A DNA stretch of 13,315 nucleotides from Defluviicoccus sp. (GCA_028820945.1 JAPPHW010000294.1:1-13315); one strand, 5' to 3'; numbered from the stretch's first letter, positions 1 to 9,223 are shown. Notes: generated by a model not told the origin, from the sequence alone. Program-made: numbers and translations.

Positions 1-91
1 TGAGGATGCCCGGCAGCGCGCCGTCGAACTGAACGTCGACCACGGCGCCCATCACTTGGGTGATGCGTCCCGATTCGCCCGTCGTTGCCAT
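1..91 (-). CDS. atpD: F1F0 ATP synthase subunit beta, N-terminal fragment (runs off left edge)
   Basis: The catalytic beta subunit of the F1 sector hydrolyses or makes ATP at the alpha/beta interfaces. Only the first 30 codons are here, starting with ATG at 91. They read MATTGESGRITQVMGAVVDV and continue QFDGALPGIL, the usual beta-subunit N-terminal beta-barrel opening. A good ribosome-binding site (GAGGAAGAGAG) sits directly upstream at 92-102. The gene follows atpG after 29 bases on the same strand, the normal F1 order. The P-loop and catalytic residues lie outside the window. Confidence 0.93.
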   Translation of the reverse strand, partial: MATTGESGRITQVMGAVVDVQFDGALPGIL

Positions 92-120
92 CTCTCTTCC
101 TCTTCGACTGGATCCGGCGC

Positions 121-1017
121 CTAAACCGCTTCGGCGCCGGAGATGATCTCGATCAGTTCGCTGGTGATAGCGGCCTGGCGCGACCTGTTGTAGTCGAGCG
201 TAAGCCGGTCGATCATGTCGCCCGCATTGCGGGTGGCGTTGTCCATCGCCGCCATCCGCGCACCCTGTTCCGAGGCCGCGTTCTCGAGCAATGCCCGGTA
301 GACCTGGACGGAAAGGTTAAGCGGCAACAGCGTTTCCAGGATTTCGCCTTCCTCGGGCTCGAACTCGTAGATCGCCTTCGCGCCGCCCGAATCCGTTTCC
401 GCTTCCTCGTCCGCTCTCTCGGGCGGGCCGAAGGGAATGAGTTGCTGGACCGTGACGATCTGCGTGATCACCGACCGGAACCGGTTGTAGACGACCGTGC
501 ACGTGTCGAAGCCGTCCTCGTCGTACAGCGCGAGCAGCCGGTTCGCGATGGCCAGCGCATCCTCGAAACCGAGCCGCGGGCGGCCGACATCGTCGATCGT
601 GTCGACGATCAGGCTGCCATAGTCGCGGATCAGCTGTCCGCGTCCCTTGCGGCCGACGCAAAGTATCCTGACGGTCTTGCCGGCGGCGGTCAGTTCGCGG
701 ATCGACCGACGGGCCTCCCTCACGATCGACGAGTTGAACCCGCCGCAAAGGCCGCGATCGGAGGTCGCCACCACCAGCAGGTGGACGTCGTTCTTGCCGG
801 TTCCGGCGAGAAGCCGCGGCGCGCCCTCGCTGCTGCCGAGACTCGCCGCGACCGAACCCAGCATGCGTTCCATGCGCTCGGCGTAGGGCCTGGCCGCTTC
901 CGCCTGTTCCTGCGCCCGGCGAAGCTTGGCCGCCGCGACCATCTTCATCGCGGACGTGATCTTCTGCGTCGACTTGACGCTGTTGATCCGCGTGCGCAGG
1001 TCCTTGAGGCTGGGCAT
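121..1017 (-). CDS. atpG: F1F0 ATP synthase subunit gamma
   Basis: The gamma subunit is the rotating central shaft of F1 and couples proton flow through F0 to ATP synthesis. The 298-residue protein has the long N-terminal helix (residues about 1-50, with the [20 protein letters not shown] core), the [10 protein letters not shown] segment at 86-95, and the C-terminal helix ending in ITSELIEI at 284-291. These two helices form the shaft coiled coil. An acidic linker at about 200-212 is the variable insert expected in alphaproteobacterial gamma subunits. The ATG at 1017 fits the family N-terminus, though the ribosome-binding site is weak. The gene follows atpA by 24 bases and precedes atpD by 29, so it belongs to the same transcript. 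Nothing about it is unusual. Confidence 0.97.
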   Translation of the reverse strand: MPSLKDLRTRINSVKSTQKITSAMKMVAAAKLRRAQEQAEAARPYAERMERMLGSVAASLGSSEGAPRLLAGTGKNDVHLLVVATSDRGLCGGFNSSIVREARRSIRELTAAGKTVRILCVGRKGRGQLIRDYGSLIVDTIDDVGRPRLGFEDALAIANRLLALYDEDGFDTCTVVYNRFRSVITQIVTVQQLIPFGPPERADEEAETDSGGAKAIYEFEPEEGEILETLLPLNLSVQVYRALLENAASEQGARMAAMDNATRNAGDMIDRLTLDYNRSRQAAITSELIEIISGAEAV

Positions 1018-1041
1018 GGGCTCGGGTTCCGCGCGAGGTGG

Positions 1042-2573
<1,532 letters not shown>

Positions 2574-2574
<1 letters not shown>

Positions 2575-3134
2575 CACGCGGCCCCTTTCATCGATATCTG
2601 CAGCTTTTCGAGCTTGGTCCTGAGCGAGGAATCGACCATGCGCGAGCCGACCTTGACGATCAGCCCGCCGAGAATGCCCGCATCGACATGGGCGTCGATC
2701 GACACGTTGGCGCCCACCGAGCGCATCAGCGCGGTCTCGAGGGCGGAGCGCTGGGAGTCGCTGAGCGGCTGGGCCGAGGTTACCTCCGCCGTCATCTCGC
2801 CCCGTCGTTCGGCCAGCAGCGCGCGGTAGACGTCGATCATGCCCGGCAGGGCGAACAGCCTCCGGTTACGAGCGACGACGTTGACGAACCGGCGCGTCAG
2901 GTCGCCGATGCCCGCGCGTTCCATCACGGCGTCCACCGCCGCCGCCTGTTCGTCCCGCCCCACCACCGGGCTGGTCAGGACGCGCGCGAGATCGGGAGCC
3001 TCCCGGATCATCGTCTGCAGGCCGGTCAGGTCGTCCCGAACATCGTCCAGCGCGCCCTGCTCATCGGCGAGTTCGAACAGCGCATGGGCGTAACGGCCCG
3101 GAAGGCCGGACACGTCTATCGGTGTTGCGGACAC
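2574..3134 (-). CDS. atpH: F1F0 ATP synthase subunit delta
   Basis: The delta subunit (OSCP equivalent) caps the F1 head and joins it to the peripheral stalk. The 186-residue protein has the N-terminal helical bundle start ([17 protein letters not shown] at about 13-29) and the family C-terminal signature [20 protein letters not shown] at about 153-172. The start is a GTG at 3134. It fits the usual length, but only a weak GGGG stretch lies upstream, so the exact start is less certain than the identity. It is the first F1 gene of the operon, and the promoter should lie in the 137-base gap upstream. In many alphaproteobacteria priA sits upstream of atpH; here an ABC transporter permease gene does. 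Confidence 0.94.
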
Positions 3135-3271
3135 GTATATCTAACCCCGACCGTATCGACGGCAACTCTTTGAAAAACAACGCATTTTGGCTGTCTCGGC
3201 ATCCGGACTGGACGCCCGTTTTCGAAGGCAGGGGTTGGTATCACACCCGATAAGGCCTTGCAACCCGGCGT
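3135..3271 (-). promoter_or_regulatory. Gap upstream of atpH, presumed ATP synthase operon promoter region
   Basis: These 137 bases separate the transporter permease stop codon from the atpH start and are less GC-rich than the flanking genes. The operon promoter should be here, but no strong -35/-10 pair stands out. The best weak match on the minus strand is TTGCAA, 17 bases, then TACCAA, with only 3 of 6 consensus bases in the -10 box. No convincing Rho-independent terminator follows the permease gene; an AAGGCCTT palindrome at 3252-3259 is too short to count. Read-through from the transporter operon into atpH therefore cannot be excluded. Confidence 0.3.
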
Positions 3272-4054
3272 CTAGCCGCCAGCCGTCGCATATTGCATAT
3301 CGCCCCGGGTCGCCCAGCCGGTGAAGCGGTTGTCGAGAACCGCGAAGATCGCGTACATGCCGATCGCCATGGCGGCGATCACGATCAGACCGGCGATCAT
3401 CAGCGCCATGTTGAAGTTCGAGCTCGCGACCAGCATCAGGTGCCCGATCCCGTCGCCGCCCGCCACGGTCTCGGCGATGACCGCGCCGACGAAGGCGAGC
3501 GTGATCGCGATCTTGAGCGAGGCGAACAGATAGGGGAGCGAACGCGGGATTCCGACCTTGATCACGATGTCCCGCTCATGCGCGCCGAGCGCGCGCAGCA
3601 CGTCGCGAAGCTCGGGCTCGATGGTGGCGAGCGCGACGGCGACGTTCACGACGATCGGGAAAAAGCAGAGGATGAAGGCGGTTATCGTTGCCGTCGTCAG
3701 CCCGATCCCGAACCAGACCATCAGGATCGGCACCACCGCCACCTTGGGAATGCTGTTGAAGGCGACCAGCAGCGGGTAAAGCGCCGCGTAGACCGGTTTG
3801 GAGATGCCGATAAAGACGCCGAGCACGATGCCGAACACGACCGCGATGCCGAAGCCCAGCAGCGTCGCGATAAGCGTCGGGACCGCGTTGTGCCAGAGTG
3901 CCACACGGAACTCCCACACCGCGTAGAACGACGAACTCGCGGTCGGCAGCACCACCGCGGGCACGTCGAACAGGCGTACGCCGATTTCCCAGATGACGAT
4001 GCAGGCCAGCGTCACCAGCCACGGCGACAGCCGTTCGACGGTCTTGCTACTCAT
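3272..4054 (-). CDS. ABC transporter permease, SsuC/TauC/ThiX-like
   Basis: This is the inner-membrane channel subunit of an ABC importer. The 260-residue protein is strongly hydrophobic, with about six membrane segments (roughly 12-30, 62-84, 92-115, 119-141, 177-196 and 216-238). Between segments four and five is the cytoplasmic EAA-type coupling loop that docks on the ATPase (about 146-174, with LGAHERDIVIKVGIPRSLP). This architecture is that of the taurine/nitrate/sulfonate/HMP importer permeases. Its ATG (4054) lies 8 bases inside the end of the ATPase gene, showing a coupled operon. There is only one permease gene, so it probably acts as a homodimer. The permease does not reveal the substrate; the binding protein and gene context point to a pyrimidine-like compound. 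Confidence 0.9.
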   Translation of the reverse strand: MSSKTVERLSPWLVTLACIVIWEIGVRLFDVPAVVLPTASSSFYAVWEFRVALWHNAVPTLIATLLGFGIAVVFGIVLGVFIGISKPVYAALYPLLVAFNSIPKVAVVPILMVWFGIGLTTATITAFILCFFPIVVNVAVALATIEPELRDVLRALGAHERDIVIKVGIPRSLPYLFASLKIAITLAFVGAVIAETVAGGDGIGHLMLVASSNFNMALMIAGLIVIAAMAIGMYAIFAVLDNRFTGWATRGDMQYATAGG

Positions 4055-4853
4055 CGTCGGATCTCGCGATGTTGATGTGGTGGCGGAGTTCCTGGACGAG
4101 TTCCACCGTCTCCCGCCTGTACATATGTTCGAGCGTGCGCGGGCGTTGCATCTCGATGTTCCGCTCGAGGATGATCCGCCCGGGCCGCGCGCTCATCACA
4201 TAGACCTTGTCGGCGAGGTAGACCGCCTCGCGAAGGTCGTGGGTGACCAGCATCACCGTGCATTTCCGCTTCATGTAGAGCGTCTGGAGCACGTCCCAGA
4301 GCTCTTCGCGGGTAAAGGCGTCGAGCGCGCCGAACGGCTCGTCGAGCAGCAGCAGGTCGGGCTCGTGGACCAACGCGCGGCAAAGCTGTGCCCGCTGCTG
4401 CATTCCGCCCGACAGCTGCCACGGCGCGCGGTCGCCGAAACCCTCGAGACCCACGGTCGCGAGCAACTCGTCGGCAACTGCTTCGTATTTCGCCTTTTCC
4501 CGGCGGAATTGCTGGCGGTGCGGCTCGACGATCTCCATCGGCAGCAGCACGTTCTCCCGGGTGGAGCGCCACGGCAGGAGCGTCGCGTTCTGGAATGCCA
4601 TGCCGACGATTTTGAGCGGCCGGTCGACGATCTGTCCGGCGACCGAGACGCGACCTTTGTTGGCCTTGATCAGCCCGGCAACGACCTTGAGCAAGGTCGA
4701 CTTGCCGCAGCCGCTCGGCCCGACCAGCGAGATGAAGTCGCCCCGCTCCATCGTAACGCTGGCACCCTGCAGCGCCAGCGTTCCGGAATCGTCCTCGTCC
4801 CCCGCGCTGTTGCGGTAGGTGAGGTCGATCTCGTCTATCTCGATAAAAGCCAT
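4047..4853 (-). CDS. ABC transporter ATP-binding protein, TauB/SsuB/ThiZ-like
   Basis: This cytoplasmic ATPase powers the importer. The 268-residue protein shows every ABC motif in order: Walker A GPSGCGKST at 45-53, Q-loop Q88, signature LSGGMQQR at 147-154, Walker B LLLLDEP at 167-173, D-loop GALD at 175-178 and switch histidine H205. The MAFQNATLLPW segment (about 85-95) is typical of nitrate/taurine/HMP importer ATPases. The C-terminal tail is short, with no regulatory domain. The start is ATG at 4853, without a clear ribosome-binding site. The binding-protein gene ends 56 bases upstream, with a strong hairpin in that gap, and the permease gene overlaps the 3' end by 8 bases. Confidence 0.93.
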   Translation of the reverse strand: MAFIEIDEIDLTYRNSAGDEDDSGTLALQGASVTMERGDFISLVGPSGCGKSTLLKVVAGLIKANKGRVSVAGQIVDRPLKIVGMAFQNATLLPWRSTRENVLLPMEIVEPHRQQFRREKAKYEAVADELLATVGLEGFGDRAPWQLSGGMQQRAQLCRALVHEPDLLLLDEPFGALDAFTREELWDVLQTLYMKRKCTVMLVTHDLREAVYLADKVYVMSARPGRIILERNIEMQRPRTLEHMYRRETVELVQELRHHINIARSDDE

Positions 4854-4870
4854 CGACGGTCTTGAACGAT

Positions 4871-4909
4871 AGAGGAAAGGGGCGGGCGCGCGGCCCGCCC
4901 CCTAAACCC
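4871..4909 (-). terminator. GC-rich hairpin between binding-protein and ATPase genes (partial terminator or mRNA stabiliser)
   Basis: A perfect 9-bp inverted repeat, GGGGCGGGC (4879-4887) and GCCCGCCCC (4893-4901), has a 5-base loop. Read on the minus strand it begins about 8 bases after the binding-protein stop codon and is followed by TTTCCTCT, a short, imperfect T-tract. That fits a leaky Rho-independent terminator or a 3' stabilising stem. Such elements are common after binding-protein genes in ABC operons, where the binding protein is needed in excess over the membrane complex. The stem is seen directly; its function is inferred. Confidence 0.65.
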
Positions 4910-5938
4910 TTACTTGTGGATGAAACGCTCGGACTGGGGCGGCAGGTAGCCGTCCAGCCACATGTCGGCAGCCTTCGGCGGCTCCTTGATGCCGTAGGCG
5001 TCGGCGGCCTGGTCGATCGAACGCTGGAGGCGCGCCATGTCGATGCCGCCATAGCCGTTCTTGCGGACGTTCGGCGTCAGCACGCAGCATTTGATGCCGA
5101 GCCTCAGCCGGTCGGCCTCGACCGCCTCGTTGAGCAGCGGCTCGAACTTCTTGGCCGACGACAGCGCGAGCTGGGGTTTCTGCACCATGTCGCGAGTCGC
5201 CTTGATGGTGGCCCGAACGAAGCCGCGCACCGCATCGCCGTTCTTGGCGAGGAAGTCGGGTCTCACCGCGACGCCGTTGGCATAGGACTCCATGCCGTAG
5301 TCGCCATACATGAAGAAGGTGACGTCCTCTTCCTTGATACCGGCCGCCTTGAGATTGAGCATCGAGGAGAAAACGTGCCCCGAGATCGCGTCGACCTGCT
5401 CCTTGATGAGCATCGGCTCGCGCAGCCGCGGGTCCATGTTCTTCTTCTTCACCGAGTTGGGATCGATGCCGATGGCTTTGGCGAAGGCGGGGAACAGCTT
5501 GTAACTGGCGTCGAAGACCGGCGCGCCCAGCGTCTTGCCGACGAGCTGCTTGGGATGCGTGATGCCCGACTTCTTCAGCACGAAGATGGAGAACGGGGGC
5601 TGCTCGTACATCATCATTACGCTCTTGATCTCTTTGCCCTTGTTCTGGGCGTTGTACTGGATCAAGGCGTTGATGTCGGCGAGGCCGATGTCGTGGGTGC
5701 CGCTAACGAGCTTCTTCACCGCGTCGGCCGAGCCGCGTCCGGCGTCGATCTTCACGTCCAGACCTTCGGCCTTGTAGTAGCCCTCGTACTGGGCGATGAA
5801 GATCAGCCCGTGTGTCGACTGCGGAATCCAGTCGAGCGTGAGCCGGATCTTGGTCGCCGCGGAAGCGCCGAAGCTCCCGACCGCGACGGCGGCGGAAACC
5901 GCGGCCGCGAGCGCGACCGAGCTGAGCTTGCTTGTCAT
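4910..5938 (-). CDS. ABC transporter substrate-binding protein, NMT1/THI5-like (pyrimidine-type ligand suspected)
   Basis: This is a periplasmic ligand-binding protein of a TauA/SsuA/ThiY-type importer. With the ATG at 5938 it has 342 residues. Residues 1-27 form a signal peptide with a hydrophobic alanine/valine core and an A-S-A cleavage site before A28. The mature protein opens with LDWIPQSTHGLIFIAQYEGY (35-54), the hallmark of the NMT1/THI5-like family, followed by EGLDVKI. The frame stays open another 43 codons upstream, but those residues would bury the signal peptide and the internal ATG has a good ribosome-binding site. Family members bind HMP and related pyrimidines, riboflavin, or sulfonates. 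The adjacent pyrimidine genes suggest an orotate-like ligand; no TPP riboswitch or thiamine gene is nearby to support thiamine-precursor uptake. Confidence 0.87.
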   Translation of the reverse strand: MTSKLSSVALAAAVSAAVAVGSFGASAATKIRLTLDWIPQSTHGLIFIAQYEGYYKAEGLDVKIDAGRGSADAVKKLVSGTHDIGLADINALIQYNAQNKGKEIKSVMMMYEQPPFSIFVLKKSGITHPKQLVGKTLGAPVFDASYKLFPAFAKAIGIDPNSVKKKNMDPRLREPMLIKEQVDAISGHVFSSMLNLKAAGIKEEDVTFFMYGDYGMESYANGVAVRPDFLAKNGDAVRGFVRATIKATRDMVQKPQLALSSAKKFEPLLNEAVEADRLRLGIKCCVLTPNVRKNGYGGIDMARLQRSIDQAADAYGIKEPPKAADMWLDGYLPPQSERFIHK

Positions 5939-5943
5939 CTGTT

Positions 5944-5952
5944 TCCTCTCCC
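5944..5952 (-). promoter_or_regulatory. Ribosome-binding site fixing the start of the substrate-binding protein
   Basis: Read on the minus strand, GGGAGAGGA ends 5 bases before the ATG at 5938. This makes that ATG the start rather than the in-frame ATG 43 codons upstream at 6067. Confidence 0.75.
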
Positions 5953-6153
5953 TTTCTGGGCTGGCGCGAACAGACAGATTACCGCCCTTTCGCGCAAAAA
6001 CGAACTTTTCCGGAACGCGCGGACGCACTTTCCAGCGCAAAGCGGGCAGCTTCTGTGACCGGAACATTACAGCAGTGGGCTACCGGATGAACACCGGTCG
6101 AGCGATGCTTTTTTCCCCACGCCGTGTTGCGCGCGGCGCGGCGGCCGCCCGCG
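5953..6153 (-). promoter_or_regulatory. Intergenic region between pyrE and the transporter genes, candidate promoter/operator
   Basis: About 200 bases without a gene separate pyrE from the transporter, enough for a separate promoter. On the minus strand a -10-like TAATCT (5976-5981) lies about 30 bases before the start codon, but no good -35 box stands at the right distance. CCGG-containing elements recur here: the palindrome TTCCGGAA at 6008-6015, CCGGAAC at 6010-6016 and again at 6059-6065, and the inverted repeat ACCGG-N7-CCGGT at 6082-6098. They could be operator sites. No terminator with a T-tract follows pyrE on the minus strand, and no TPP riboswitch core is present. Confidence 0.35.
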
Positions 6154-6849
6154 TCAGCTGGCGAGCCGGGAGGCGCCGCCATGCGCCGCCGACCAGCTCA
6201 CCGGGTCGTTCATGAACCGCTCCACCTCGTCGAGCGTCGCGGCGTCGAAATAGGCGTGCTTCTTGCACACCGCGAGCACGTCCCACCATGTGGCCAGCGA
6301 GAGCATCTTCATGTCCATCTTCTCGAGCAGCTTGTGGGTCTGCGGGAAGATGTCGTAGTGGAAGATCACGAAGGTGTGGTTTACGACGGCGCCCGCCTCG
6401 CGCAGCGCCTGACAGAAGCGGATCTTGCTCTGCCCATCCGTGGTCAGGTCCTCGACCAGGATGACACGCGAGCCGGCCTCGAAATCGCCCTCGATCTGGG
6501 CGTCCCGGCCGAACCCCTTGGCCTGCTTGCGCACATACTGCATGGGGAGCATCAGCCGGTCGGCGATCCAGGCGGCGAAGGGGATGCCGGCGGTCTCTCC
6601 GCCCGCCACCGCGTCGATGGTCTCGAACCCGACCTCGCGGACGATCGAGGATGCCGCGAAGTCCATCAGCGTCTGGCGCACCCTCGGGAAGGAAATCAAC
6701 CGCCGGCAGTCGATATAGACCGGGCTCGCCCAGCCCGAGGTGAACCGGTAGGGGTCGTCGGCGCGGAACCGCACCGCCTCCACCTCGATCAGCATTCGCG
6801 CCGTCATCTCGGCGATCAACGATTCGTCCGGAAACGCCGTCGGCAGCAT
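6154..6849 (-). CDS. pyrE: Orotate phosphoribosyltransferase
   Basis: The enzyme joins orotate to PRPP, giving OMP and pyrophosphate, the fifth step of UMP synthesis; it also salvages external orotate. With the ATG at 6849 the protein is 231 residues, as for the long alphaproteobacterial PyrE type. The PRPP-binding motif is [13 protein letters not shown] at 129-141. The flexible catalytic loop is [17 protein letters not shown] at 105-121, and substrate-binding segments [13 protein letters not shown] (37-49) and [11 protein letters not shown] (82-92) are present. In the loop, the histidine of the classical KxHG pattern is phenylalanine (F113). A GTG at 6897 overlapping the pyrC stop would add 16 low-complexity residues and is less likely. 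It is the last gene of the five-gene pyrimidine block. Confidence 0.93.
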   Translation of the reverse strand: MLPTAFPDESLIAEMTARMLIEVEAVRFRADDPYRFTSGWASPVYIDCRRLISFPRVRQTLMDFAASSIVREVGFETIDAVAGGETAGIPFAAWIADRLMLPMQYVRKQAKGFGRDAQIEGDFEAGSRVILVEDLTTDGQSKIRFCQALREAGAVVNHTFVIFHYDIFPQTHKLLEKMDMKMLSLATWWDVLAVCKKHAYFDAATLDEVERFMNDPVSWSAAHGGASRLAS

Positions 6850-6853
6850 CCAT

Positions 6854-6862
6854 CCCTCTCCT
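6854..6862 (-). promoter_or_regulatory. Ribosome-binding site fixing the pyrE start
   Basis: Read on the minus strand, AGGAGAGGG ends 4 bases before the ATG at 6849, with its AGGAG core 8 bases away. This favours that ATG over the in-frame GTG at 6897. Confidence 0.7.
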
Positions 6863-6893
6863 CGCTCGCCCCCGCTCCACGCGCCCGGACGGC

Positions 6894-7949
6894 TCACCTG
6901 AGGCCGGAAACGATCCGCCAGGAGATCGGCGTGTCGGGTTCGAACACCCTGATCGCGTGGTCCGCGACCCCCACCGCCTCCCGGGGCGTCTCGGAAACTA
7001 CCCCTTTTTCGAGCACGATGCGGTCGGAATTCGGCTCCATGCGATAAAATTCGGCGCCCGCGCGGGACACGAAACCCTCGAGCCGGTCGAGCGCGCCTTC
7101 CTCATCGAAAACTTGTGCGACGCATTGCAGCGCGTTCGGGGCATTGAAGATTCCGGCGCAGCCGCAATCGGTCTCCTTGTCGCGCCTGGGGTGGGGCGCC
7201 GAATCGGTGCCGAGAAAGAAACGCGAATCGCCCGACGTCGCAGCCGCGCGGAGAGCCAGCCGATGGCGCTCCTGCTTCGCCACGGGGAGGCAATACATGT
7301 GCGGCCTGATCCCGCCCCGGAAGATGGCGTTCCGGTTGATCATCAGGTGATGCGGCGTGATCGTCGCGCCCAGCCCGTCCTCCGCCGCCCGCACGTAGTC
7401 GACCGCTTCGGCCGTCGTGACGTGTTCGAGGACGACCTTGAGCCCCGGGAAGTCGCGCCGCATCGGGTCGAGCACACGTTCGATATAGACCGCTTCCCGG
7501 TCGAACACGTCGACCTCGGGATCGACGACCTCGCCGTGGACGAGGAGCGGCATGCCGATCCTCTCCATCTCAGCCAGCACCGGGCGGATCGCCTCCATGC
7601 GGGTCACGCCGAACGCCGAATTGGTCGTGGCGCCGGCGGGGTAGAGCTTCACGGCATGAAAGGCGCCGTTCTCGAATCCGGACCGGATGTCGTCAGGCTC
7701 GGCGTTGTCGGTCATGTAGGCGGTCATCAGCGGCGCAAACGGATGGCCGGCCGGCAAGGCCGCCTCGATGCGCGCGCGGTAGGCCTCGGCCTCGGCCGGA
7801 ATCCGCACCGGCGGCACCAGATTGGGCATGACGATCGCCCGGCCGAAGACCGCTGCCGAGAAGCCGACGACTGTGTGCAGCATGGCCCCGTCGCGGAGAT
7901 GGAGGTGCCAGTCGTCGGGGCGGACGATCTCGATCCGTTCGGCCGTCAC
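6894..7949 (-). CDS. pyrC: Dihydroorotase, class II (E. coli PyrC type)
   Basis: The enzyme reversibly interconverts N-carbamoyl-L-aspartate and L-dihydroorotate. The 351-residue protein matches E. coli-type PyrC throughout. The metal-binding HLHLRDG begins at H15 and H17; K101 in the [13 protein letters not shown] segment is the carbamylated bridging lysine; H138 (LLVHGE) and H176 (LEHVTT) are further ligands; D249 in GTDSAPH is the catalytic acid/base. The [10 protein letters not shown] segment at 262-271 is also characteristic. The start is GTG at 7949, overlapping the upstream amidohydrolase stop by 4 bases (GTGA), so translation is coupled. All catalytic residues are intact. Placed beside an N-carbamoyl amidohydrolase and PyrDK, it could run toward ring opening as well as ring closure. 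Confidence 0.95.
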   Translation of the reverse strand: MTAERIEIVRPDDWHLHLRDGAMLHTVVGFSAAVFGRAIVMPNLVPPVRIPAEAEAYRARIEAALPAGHPFAPLMTAYMTDNAEPDDIRSGFENGAFHAVKLYPAGATTNSAFGVTRMEAIRPVLAEMERIGMPLLVHGEVVDPEVDVFDREAVYIERVLDPMRRDFPGLKVVLEHVTTAEAVDYVRAAEDGLGATITPHHLMINRNAIFRGGIRPHMYCLPVAKQERHRLALRAAATSGDSRFFLGTDSAPHPRRDKETDCGCAGIFNAPNALQCVAQVFDEEGALDRLEGFVSRAGAEFYRMEPNSDRIVLEKGVVSETPREAVGVADHAIRVFEPDTPISWRIVSGLR

Positions 7950-9223
7950 GGCGGGTCCATCAGCGCGCGGTAGAGAAGATCGGCGCCCTTGAGGAAATCG
8001 TCGATGTCCATCGCCTCGTTCGGGTTGTGCGAGCCGTTATGGTTGCGGATGAAGATCATGGCCGACGGGATGCCGGCCGAGGCGAACAACACGGCGTCGT
8101 GGCCCGCGCCGCTCTGGATCGTCCGCTCCGGCAGCGACAGGGACCGGGCGTGCTGCAGCAGCCTGTCCACCCAGCGCCGATCCATAATCGCCGGTTCCGC
8201 GTCGACCCTCCGGTCGAAGTTGAACATCACCCGGCGTTCGGCGGCGATCCGGTCGCACTCGCTCCGCATCAACTCGTAGAACCCCTCGAGGGTCTCGGTG
8301 TCCTCGCTCCGCACCTCGAAGCTGAAGGCGACCTCGCCCGCGATGCGCGAGACCGAGTGCGACCGCCCGTCGGTCTCGACGATTCCGGTCGTCACCACGA
8401 TGTCGTGCCCCCGGTCCAGCCAGTCTTTCCAACGGTTGTCGAGCGTGTGGATCAGCGCCGCGGTGGCCATGACCGGATCGTTCCTGAGCCCGCGCGGGAC
8501 CGCTCCCGAATGCCCCGCCTCGCCGATGCACCGGATCCTGCGGTGCCGCAGATTGCCGCGGATCGAGGTCACCACGGCGGTCGGCAGGCTGTCGGCGACC
8601 AGGATCGGTCCCTGCTCGATATGGAGCTCGATGTACCCCGCGATGTCGGCCGGATCGACCAGCGCCGTGCCCGCTTCGATCGCTTCGACCTCCGCCCCGC
8701 TGCGTTTCATCGCCTCGCCCAGGGTGCCCGCCCCGTCGCGATGCACCGAGGCGAGGTCGGCCTTCCGCAGGCGCCCGAACAGGGCGCTCGATCCGACGCA
8801 GGCCTTGCCGTACCAAGCGCTTTCCTCGCCGCGCAGCGCGATCACCCGGACCGGTCGTTTCGGCTCCGCGTGCTCCAGCCGCGCGCGCACCAGGCCGAGC
8901 AGCCCCGCGACCACCCCGGCGGCGCCGTCGAAATTGCCGCCCTCCGGCACCGAATCCATGTGCGATCCGCAGGCGATGTAAGGCGTCTTCCTCGTCTGGC
9001 CGGGCAGCGAGATCAGCAGATTGGCCGCTCTATCGGTGCCGGTTTCGAGCCCGAACCTCTCCGCGACATCGATCAGGATTTCGAAGGCCGCGTTCTCGCC
9101 CGCGCCGAAGCTCTCGCGGGAGACGCCCTGCCTTGCCGCCGTGCTCTGGCGCAGCGTGTCGAAAATCTCGACGGCGAGCGAACGCAGCTCTTCGCGCGCG
9201 GTCTGGAGCGCCGTTTCGGTCAT
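7946..9223 (-). CDS. M20-family Zn-dependent hydantoinase/carbamoylase-type amidohydrolase (candidate ureidosuccinase)
   Basis: Members of this family hydrolyse N-carbamoyl amino acids, 3-ureidopropionate or allantoate, releasing CO2 and NH3. The 425-residue protein starts with ATG at 9223, overlapping the pyrD stop by 4 bases (ATGA). The dinuclear metal ligands are visible: H88 (GSHMDS), D99 (GNFDGA), E133/E134 (RGEES), H201 (LHIEQGP) and H399 (GSHNPNE). The lid/dimerisation domain (about 215-335) contains GEAGHSG at 234-240, and H375 sits in SGAGHDA. It lies between dihydroorotate dehydrogenase and dihydroorotase, so N-carbamoyl-L-aspartate is the most economical substrate. That would make it a ureidosuccinase giving L-aspartate. 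Sequence alone does not exclude allantoate, ureidopropionate or another carbamoyl amino acid. Family assignment is firm; substrate is inferred. Confidence 0.88.
   Translation of the reverse strand: MTETALQTAREELRSLAVEIFDTLRQSTAARQGVSRESFGAGENAAFEILIDVAERFGLETGTDRAANLLISLPGQTRKTPYIACGSHMDSVPEGGNFDGAAGVVAGLLGLVRARLEHAEPKRPVRVIALRGEESAWYGKACVGSSALFGRLRKADLASVHRDGAGTLGEAMKRSGAEVEAIEAGTALVDPADIAGYIELHIEQGPILVADSLPTAVVTSIRGNLRHRRIRCIGEAGHSGAVPRGLRNDPVMATAALIHTLDNRWKDWLDRGHDIVVTTGIVETDGRSHSVSRIAGEVAFSFEVRSEDTETLEGFYELMRSECDRIAAERRVMFNFDRRVDAEPAIMDRRWVDRLLQHARSLSLPERTIQSGAGHDAVLFASAGIPSAMIFIRNHNGSHNPNEAMDIDDFLKGADLLYRALMDPP

Noticed and set aside
4862..6058. 398-codon open frame on the plus strand opposite the substrate-binding protein
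   Set aside because: Antisense shadow: the minus strand encodes a signal peptide and family signature, while the plus-strand product has no domain and no convincing start signal.
5939..6067. 43-codon upstream extension of the substrate-binding protein
   Set aside because: The extension would bury the signal peptide, and a good ribosome-binding site precedes the internal ATG at 5938.
6082..6114. ACCGG-N7-CCGGT stem followed by six Ts as a plus-strand terminator
   Set aside because: The T-run begins about 10 bases after a weak 5-bp stem and there is no plus-strand gene upstream to terminate; on the minus strand no T-tract follows.
5939..6153. TPP riboswitch upstream of the HMP-like transporter
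   Set aside because: The conserved CTGAGA and ACCTGATC-type core elements are absent on the minus strand, which also weakens a thiamine-precursor function for the transporter.
7946..9223. Firm annotation as allantoate amidohydrolase
   Set aside because: The family cannot be split by visible motifs alone, and no allantoin or ureidoglycolate genes are nearby; the neighbours handle pyrimidine intermediates.
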